Shown: positions 15,446-19,738 of the stretch, piece after piece | Layout of the letters: every line of letters starts with the position of its first letter | How positions within the stretch are numbered: the stretch's first letter is position 1 | Source: CAYRYU01 sp964428355 | GTDB lineage: Bacteria > Muiribacteriota > Ozemobacteria > Ozemobacterales > Ozemobacteraceae | Length of the DNA: 19,738 nucleotides | Direction: 5' to 3' | NCBI GenBank assembly: GCA_964428355.1 | Contig: CAYRYU010000123.1 | Location: 1-19,738, forward strand | Translations under genes and position numbers: made by a program | Notes under the pieces: model-generated | What the model was told of the DNA's origin: nothing | The model's database searches: none | Seen by the model: only the letters and a program-made list of their open reading frames with translations

Positions 15446-18158
15446 GAAGAAAGCTCCCCCGACCCTTCCTCTCCTTCCCCGACGTGGAACCGCGTTCGTC
15501 ATCGTGATCGGGGTCATCGCGATCCTTTTGATCCTCCTCAAGTTCTTCTTCCAGTCCAGCCTTGCGCGACATTACGCGACAAGGTTCATGAGCAACGAGA
15601 AAAAGGCCGAAATGATAGCCGAAGAGGCGGTGGAGCTCGTTGCACGTTACCTCAAGGACAACGTCAACAACGAATGGGAGATGGACCGCCCCCAACCCGG
15701 GGAGCAGAACCTTTTCACCTTTTTCCGGTTCATCGGCCAGACGCAATGGAAGGCGGGCGGGGAAATCGTCCCCGAGACCTTCCCGAGCAAACCCCTCATC
15801 TTCACCGACATCACCAAGCGGCCCCTGGCTCCCCTCGGCAACAAGATCGAGGAGTTGGGCGGTGTCTCCCATTTTCCCAAGCTCGAGGTCTCATGCCGCT
15901 TCGTTCGCGCGCAGGCTTTCACCGCGGCAAAACCCGACTACCAGGTTCCAAACATCACCGTTAAAACCCCGCCCCCCAACGGCCCCACCGCCCAGTTCCT
16001 GGATGACATCACCCTTCCCGCCGACACCGCAGGATCGATCAAGGATCTCATCTCGAAATTCGGACTGGATTTCAACTTTCCAAACAAGCAGCAGCAGGAA
16101 ATCTACATCATTCCGCCCGGGGACGTCCCCCCCATCGCGAAGGTCACGGTCACCCTCACGAAGCTCTCCCCGGTCAAGATCCATATCACGATCAACGTCA
16201 AGGTGAACTTCCTGTTCATCAACCTGGATTTCAACATCATGGACAAGGACATCGAAATCGACAAGGAGTTCAAGAAGGCGGTCAAGATCCCTGACAACAT
16301 GACCGTCTCGATCCGCTCGATGTGGGAACTCGCCTTCCCCGAATCCACCAAGGCCGGGGCCGACTCGATGATCTGGCAGGCCTCCGGACTCCAGTCCGCC
16401 ATCAGGGCCGCATGGGAAAGGCTCCCCCAGTTCCCCGAGCCCATCACCACCGACGCCCTCAAAAACCGGCGGGGAGAATGGTACAACGATACCGAGCCTT
16501 GGGTCATCGAAAAGGGCGGCGTTTTCCAGATCACGGCCGAGGTCCATTATCTGCCCAGCGGTGAGGGCGGAGTCGCCGTGGACGCCAACGGGAACCAGTA
16601 CAAAACCGGGACGCTCATCCGCCGCAAGCTGATCGCCGAGCGCGAGTTCAAGGTCTCCGACCTCCAGCCCGTCGCCCCGGAATACGCGTTCTTCGCGGCG
16701 AACTCCAAGCTGCTTTTCGAACGGAAGGCCGACCTTGATGCATTCCCGAACGGCGACAAGCTTGGCCAGGCGATCAACTGGCGTTGGCCGGAAAAGGTCG
16801 CTCTCGCCACGATGGCGATCCATCCCTATCCGGGCGGAGAACCGATGAACGCAAACGGGCTTTCGGGCGGCGGGGGAGACGGGGGACCCGATTCCACCTG
16901 CCAGGTTCCGGGCCTGATACGCGTGAATGCCGACCAGGAGATGAACCTCAACTGTTTCATCGGAACCCTCGAGGAACCCCAATTGACCGAATGGGCCGCT
17001 CTGGCAAACGACAAGTACAAACCCAACAAGACTGAACTTCCAAAGGAGTACCAGTTGATCCCCACCTGGAACTGGTACAGGAAATCCCCTCCCCCGAACC
17101 CGGACAACGTTCCGATCTCGCTCGATTACGACCGGGATCACCAGGTCGACTTCCCCTGCGTGAGGCATTCCTCGATCGCGTTCAAACCCTTCATGCCACC
17201 TGGCCTCAAGAACATACTCGTGATCTTCAAATTTTGCGACGCCCTTTCCGCACCAACACTTTTCTACGGAAAGTCCCATATGGAATGGCCCCTCGGGTTG
17301 GCAATGGAAGCCCCGATGGTGATGAACTACGGCAACATCGCGGTCCGAGTGTGCCCGAAAGGCGACCTGGGCGGAGACAAAACGGAGATGTTCATCTATT
17401 ACACGGTCCGCCAGAACGATTACGGCATGATCGGCCTTCCCGCCTACAAGAAAAACTCCTCGGACTGGGTTTCCACAGATTACAAGAACATGCCACCGAA
17501 CCTTTACAGCCTCAGACAATATGCCATCAAGGCGACCCACTTCTACGACACAGCCGCCGATTTCTGGAAAGATGCCAAGACCTCGATGCGAAAAGGCGGC
17601 AGGTTCATCGAAAGCAAGGGACTCATCAACATCGACGGAGTGACCTACATCAAGGATTCCCTTGTCATAAACGAGCCCCTCAAGGTTTTTGGGAAGGGGA
17701 TGATCGTCGTGAAGGGGAACATCGAGATCAACGCCGACGTGACACGCGGCCCCCTGTTTCCCTTCGACGACGACGAGGAGGACGGCCCCCCCGGGCCAGG
17801 GCCCGGCGGTGACGGTCCCCCGGGAGGCGGAGACGAACCCGAGGGGAGCACCGTGTTCTCCCTCATCGCCCGGTTCGGCAAGGTGGCCGTCAAACCCCCT
17901 TGCAAGCGGATCGAGGCGGCTATCTACTCGAACTCCACCCTGGCGAACCCCTCCGGGAACGGGCTGGTGATCGACGGGAACCTCGTCTGCAACGAGTTCG
18001 ACCGCAACGCGATCAACAGCGTAGACGTCTACTACAATTCCGCCGCCTGCCGGATCACTCCTCTTTCGGTCCAAAGGGATGCAGGAAAGTTCGAACCTCG
18101 CCGATACTATGTGTCGTTGGGGAAAAGATGGACGAACTTCGAATACGCGAAATACTGA
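15438..18158 (+). CDS. Large GspK/PilX-like pilin-like protein with C-terminal beta-helix-like region
   Basis: 906 residues. A 17-residue basic leader ending LLPRRG is followed by TAFVIVIGVIAILLILLKFF. Position +5 is Ile, so Glu5 is missing, as in GspK or PilX-like tip proteins. The helix continues as 'NEKKAEMIAEEAVELVARYL', the usual pilin alpha-1 style. The middle is beta-rich and unassigned. Near 765-900 there are alternating hydrophobic strands ('GKGMIVVKGNIEINADV', 'GNGLVIDGNLVC') that suggest a bactofilin- or beta-helix-like fold, interrupted by a Gly/Pro/Asp-rich insert of about 35 residues. The GTG start is set by AAGGAGG and overlaps the upstream gene by 8 bp. The stop overlaps the next pseudopilin start (TGATG). 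At 906 residues it is far larger than GspK. A fibre-tip adhesin or substrate receptor is possible, but unproven. Confidence 0.8.
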   Translation: MSKKKAPPTLPLLPRRGTAFVIVIGVIAILLILLKFFFQSSLARHYATRFMSNEKKAEMIAEEAVELVARYLKDNVNNEWEMDRPQPGEQNLFTFFRFIGQTQWKAGGEIVPETFPSKPLIFTDITKRPLAPLGNKIEELGGVSHFPKLEVSCRFVRAQAFTAAKPDYQVPNITVKTPPPNGPTAQFLDDITLPADTAGSIKDLISKFGLDFNFPNKQQQEIYIIPPGDVPPIAKVTVTLTKLSPVKIHITINVKVNFLFINLDFNIMDKDIEIDKEFKKAVKIPDNMTVSIRSMWELAFPESTKAGADSMIWQASGLQSAIRAAWERLPQFPEPITTDALKNRRGEWYNDTEPWVIEKGGVFQITAEVHYLPSGEGGVAVDANGNQYKTGTLIRRKLIAEREFKVSDLQPVAPEYAFFAANSKLLFERKADLDAFPNGDKLGQAINWRWPEKVALATMAIHPYPGGEPMNANGLSGGGGDGGPDSTCQVPGLIRVNADQEMNLNCFIGTLEEPQLTEWAALANDKYKPNKTELPKEYQLIPTWNWYRKSPPPNPDNVPISLDYDRDHQVDFPCVRHSSIAFKPFMPPGLKNILVIFKFCDALSAPTLFYGKSHMEWPLGLAMEAPMVMNYGNIAVRVCPKGDLGGDKTEMFIYYTVRQNDYGMIGLPAYKKNSSDWVSTDYKNMPPNLYSLRQYAIKATHFYDTAADFWKDAKTSMRKGGRFIESKGLINIDGVTYIKDSLVINEPLKVFGKGMIVVKGNIEINADVTRGPLFPFDDDEEDGPPGPGPGGDGPPGGGDEPEGSTVFSLIARFGKVAVKPPCKRIEAAIYSNSTLANPSGNGLVIDGNLVCNEFDRNAINSVDVYYNSAACRITPLSVQRDAGKFEPRRYYVSLGKRWTNFEYAKY

Positions 18159-18757
18159 TGGGACGACCGGGAAAGCCCCGAAGAGGTTTCACCCTCGTGG
18201 AGATCCTCGTCGTCTTCACCATCCTTCTGATTATCGTTACCGCCATCTACCGGTTCCTGTCCTCCGCCCGGCACACCACCTCGCTCGTGACTGCAAAAGG
18301 CGAGGCCAAGGAGATGGCGGAACTTGTACTGAAGTTCCTCGAACGTGATATCTCGACCTCGGTCGCCTACCAGAAAATCCTGGATAGCGGCCAGGTGGAG
18401 ATAACCAAGACGTTCAAGAACAACGCCAAGGGCTGGGAGATGCTCGTTCCGCACAACACCCCCGAAGGTGAACTCCAGAACAAGAAGATCGCCTACATCT
18501 ACTCGAAAGAGGAAAAGACCCTCGAACGCGAGGAAGCCAGCGCTTCCAGGCACCTTCTCTGCGCCAAGGTGGATGCGTTGGAGGTCGTCGCCTCCGGACC
18601 CCTCGTAACAGTGGACGTAACAATCGCCATCATCCCTCCGGGATCGAAAGTCCAGCAGACCCACCGGCAGAAAATGGTGGTGAATATCCGTCAGGCACGC
18701 GATTCGAACACCGATCCCCGCTGGCGGAACCCCGAAGACGTCGACAAGCGCTACTGA
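18158..18757 (+). CDS. Pseudopilin with class III signal peptide (PulG/GspJ-like)
   Basis: 199 residues. The leader MGRPGKPRRG is followed by FTLVEILVVFTILLIIV, with Glu at +5, a textbook prepilin peptidase site. The globular part ('RHLLCAKVDALEVVASG', then paired strands 'VTVDVTIAIIPPGSK') fits a GspJ-like minor pseudopilin, without the Ca-site features of major pseudopilins. I chose ATG 18158, which overlaps the previous stop by one base (TGATG) and gives a normal short leader. ATG 18128 would add ten residues. It is the last gene of the rightward operon, ending 4 bp before the convergent sugar kinase. Confidence 0.87.
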   Translation: MGRPGKPRRGFTLVEILVVFTILLIIVTAIYRFLSSARHTTSLVTAKGEAKEMAELVLKFLERDISTSVAYQKILDSGQVEITKTFKNNAKGWEMLVPHNTPEGELQNKKIAYIYSKEEKTLEREEASASRHLLCAKVDALEVVASGPLVTVDVTIAIIPPGSKVQQTHRQKMVVNIRQARDSNTDPRWRNPEDVDKRY

Positions 18758-18761
18758 TCCG

Positions 18762-19703
18762 CTATCGATCCTTCTCCGGGAAAGAGGCTTTGAAAAGCCG
18801 CTCGATCTCGGGGAACGCCGCCTGGCAGGGACCAGGGTGGGCCGCATCCGCCGAACCCGCGGCAAGCGCCCACTTTGCCGAATCGATGAGATCCAGTCCT
18901 GACCGGCGGCCGAAAACGAACCCGGCCATGGCCGCATCGCCCGATCCGACCGCACTGACCTCGGCAAGCCTGGGGGGCTCGAGCACCGTCTTTTTCCCGG
19001 GTTCCCACAGGAGGGTCGGGCGGGGTCCATCGGTGATGAACGCCCCCCACACCCCGGCTTCCCGAAGGCGCCCGAACAGGATCTCGGACTCTGCGGGGAT
19101 GAAAGGATCCAGGCCGAAGGTTTCCCTCGCCTCGTCCCGGTTCTGTTTCAGGAAAAAGGAACCGGACTTCAACGCCTCGGTGAGGCATGCCCCCCGTGCG
19201 TCGAGGTAGATTTCCGGAACGAAAGCTTTCGCTTCATCGATAATCCGGCGGTAGAAATCGCGGTTTCCGCGGCCGGGAACAGTTCCCGACATTACCAAAA
19301 ACCTGGTTTTCGGAAGGAAAGCCCTCGTCAACTGAAGAAACTCGAGAACCTCCGGTTCACCCAACTCGAAGCCTTCCTCGATCCACCACATCTGGGAGGG
19401 CGGGGTTTCCACGACGAGGTTAACCCCCACCCGGGTCTCATGGGCTGTGGGAACGCAACGGAAGGCGATTCCCTCATCCGCCAGACCCCGTCGGATCTTT
19501 TCCCCGTTGGGTCCGCCCGCGAAAGTCAGTGCGAGTCCGGGAACTCCCAAGGTCTTCAGCATCCGGGCGACGTTGATCCCCTTGCCCCCGACCATCCAGG
19601 GAAGTGCGGAAAGGCGGTGGGCTCCCTGCGCAGGGGGAGCGGGCGAGTGAAGGATGTAATCCAGGAGTGCGTTCGGGGTTATCGTGAGAATCATTCCAGA
19701 CAT
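18762..19703 (-). CDS. PfkB-family sugar (phospho)kinase, FruK/LacC-like
   Basis: 313 residues, the normal size for 1-phosphofructokinase or tagatose-6-phosphate kinase. PfkB enzymes transfer phosphate from ATP to a sugar or nucleoside in the cytoplasm. The N-terminus 'ILTITPNALLDY' contains the sugar-binding Asp15. The first signature is GGKGINVAR (39-47). The second signature is 'VSAVGSGDAAMAGFV', with catalytic Asp256 in GSGD. The family's 'KPN' motif reads KQNRDEA (186-192). The FruK/LacC subfamily fits best, but the substrate cannot be set from sequence. ATG 19703 has GAGG 7 nt upstream; a second Met at residue 4 is less likely. It converges with the pseudopilin operon and shows no functional link to it. 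Confidence 0.9.
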   Translation of the reverse strand: MSGMILTITPNALLDYILHSPAPPAQGAHRLSALPWMVGGKGINVARMLKTLGVPGLALTFAGGPNGEKIRRGLADEGIAFRCVPTAHETRVGVNLVVETPPSQMWWIEEGFELGEPEVLEFLQLTRAFLPKTRFLVMSGTVPGRGNRDFYRRIIDEAKAFVPEIYLDARGACLTEALKSGSFFLKQNRDEARETFGLDPFIPAESEILFGRLREAGVWGAFITDGPRPTLLWEPGKKTVLEPPRLAEVSAVGSGDAAMAGFVFGRRSGLDLIDSAKWALAAGSADAAHPGPCQAAFPEIERLFKASFPEKDR

Positions 19704-19738
19704 TCTACCGCCTCGCCCCGAAAATGGAAAACCGGAAA

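Noticed and set aside
15891..18074. Long open frame (727 codons) on the minus strand opposite the 906-residue pilin-like gene
   Set aside because: It is an antisense shadow of a GC-rich gene. The opposite strand has a pilin leader, a strong ribosome site and operon overlaps, whereas this frame shows no recognisable domain.

Overview
This is a GC-rich, gene-dense bacterial window with twelve complete or nearly complete protein genes and one fragment cut by the left edge. I see no tRNA, rRNA, CRISPR array or insertion sequence. Several features suggest a deep-branching Gram-negative-type lineage: several pilin-like proteins with class III (prepilin) leaders, a HEAT-repeat membrane protein, a GAF/GAF/PAS adenylate cyclase, and PEGA and TerB-like modules. 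Candidatus Riflebacteria/Ozemobacteria or a deltaproteobacterium-like group would fit. This is an impression from gene style, not a phylogenetic result.

Left part (1-8417). The window opens with the C-terminal end of an Eco57I/TaqI-type N6-adenine DNA methyltransferase (+). It converges on a full-length clpX (-) that has no clpP or tig beside it. Next comes a secreted thermolysin/fungalysin-type zinc protease (-), which ends in a clear intrinsic terminator. Divergent from the protease is a large HEAT-repeat protein with one membrane helix and a small C-terminal domain (+). Its 3' end overlaps, tail to tail, a class IIIb adenylate cyclase (-) that carries two GAF domains and a PAS domain and has a good extended -10 promoter.

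Middle (8418-8705). This non-coding stretch separates the cyclase from the pilin region. Besides the cyclase promoter it holds four consecutive GC-rich hairpins that I cannot assign to any known RNA family or repeat.

Right part (8706-18757). Two divergent gene strings share a control region of about 235 bp. The leftward string is ferritin, a GspK-like pilin-like protein, then two Glu5-containing pseudopilins, joined by 4-8 bp stop/start overlaps. The rightward string is a TPR-PEGA-TerB protein, a membrane-anchored TPR-like protein, a 906-residue GspK/PilX-like protein, then a pseudopilin, the last three tightly coupled. In all there are five class III signal peptides. Two of these proteins lack Glu5, as in tip proteins such as GspK, and three keep it. 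No ATPase, platform protein, secretin, major pilin or prepilin peptidase is present. The simplest reading is an accessory or specialised pseudopilus (tip or cargo subunits) that borrows its assembly machine from elsewhere in the genome. The coupling to ferritin and to TPR/PEGA/TerB proteins is unusual.

The window closes with a convergent PfkB-family sugar kinase (-).
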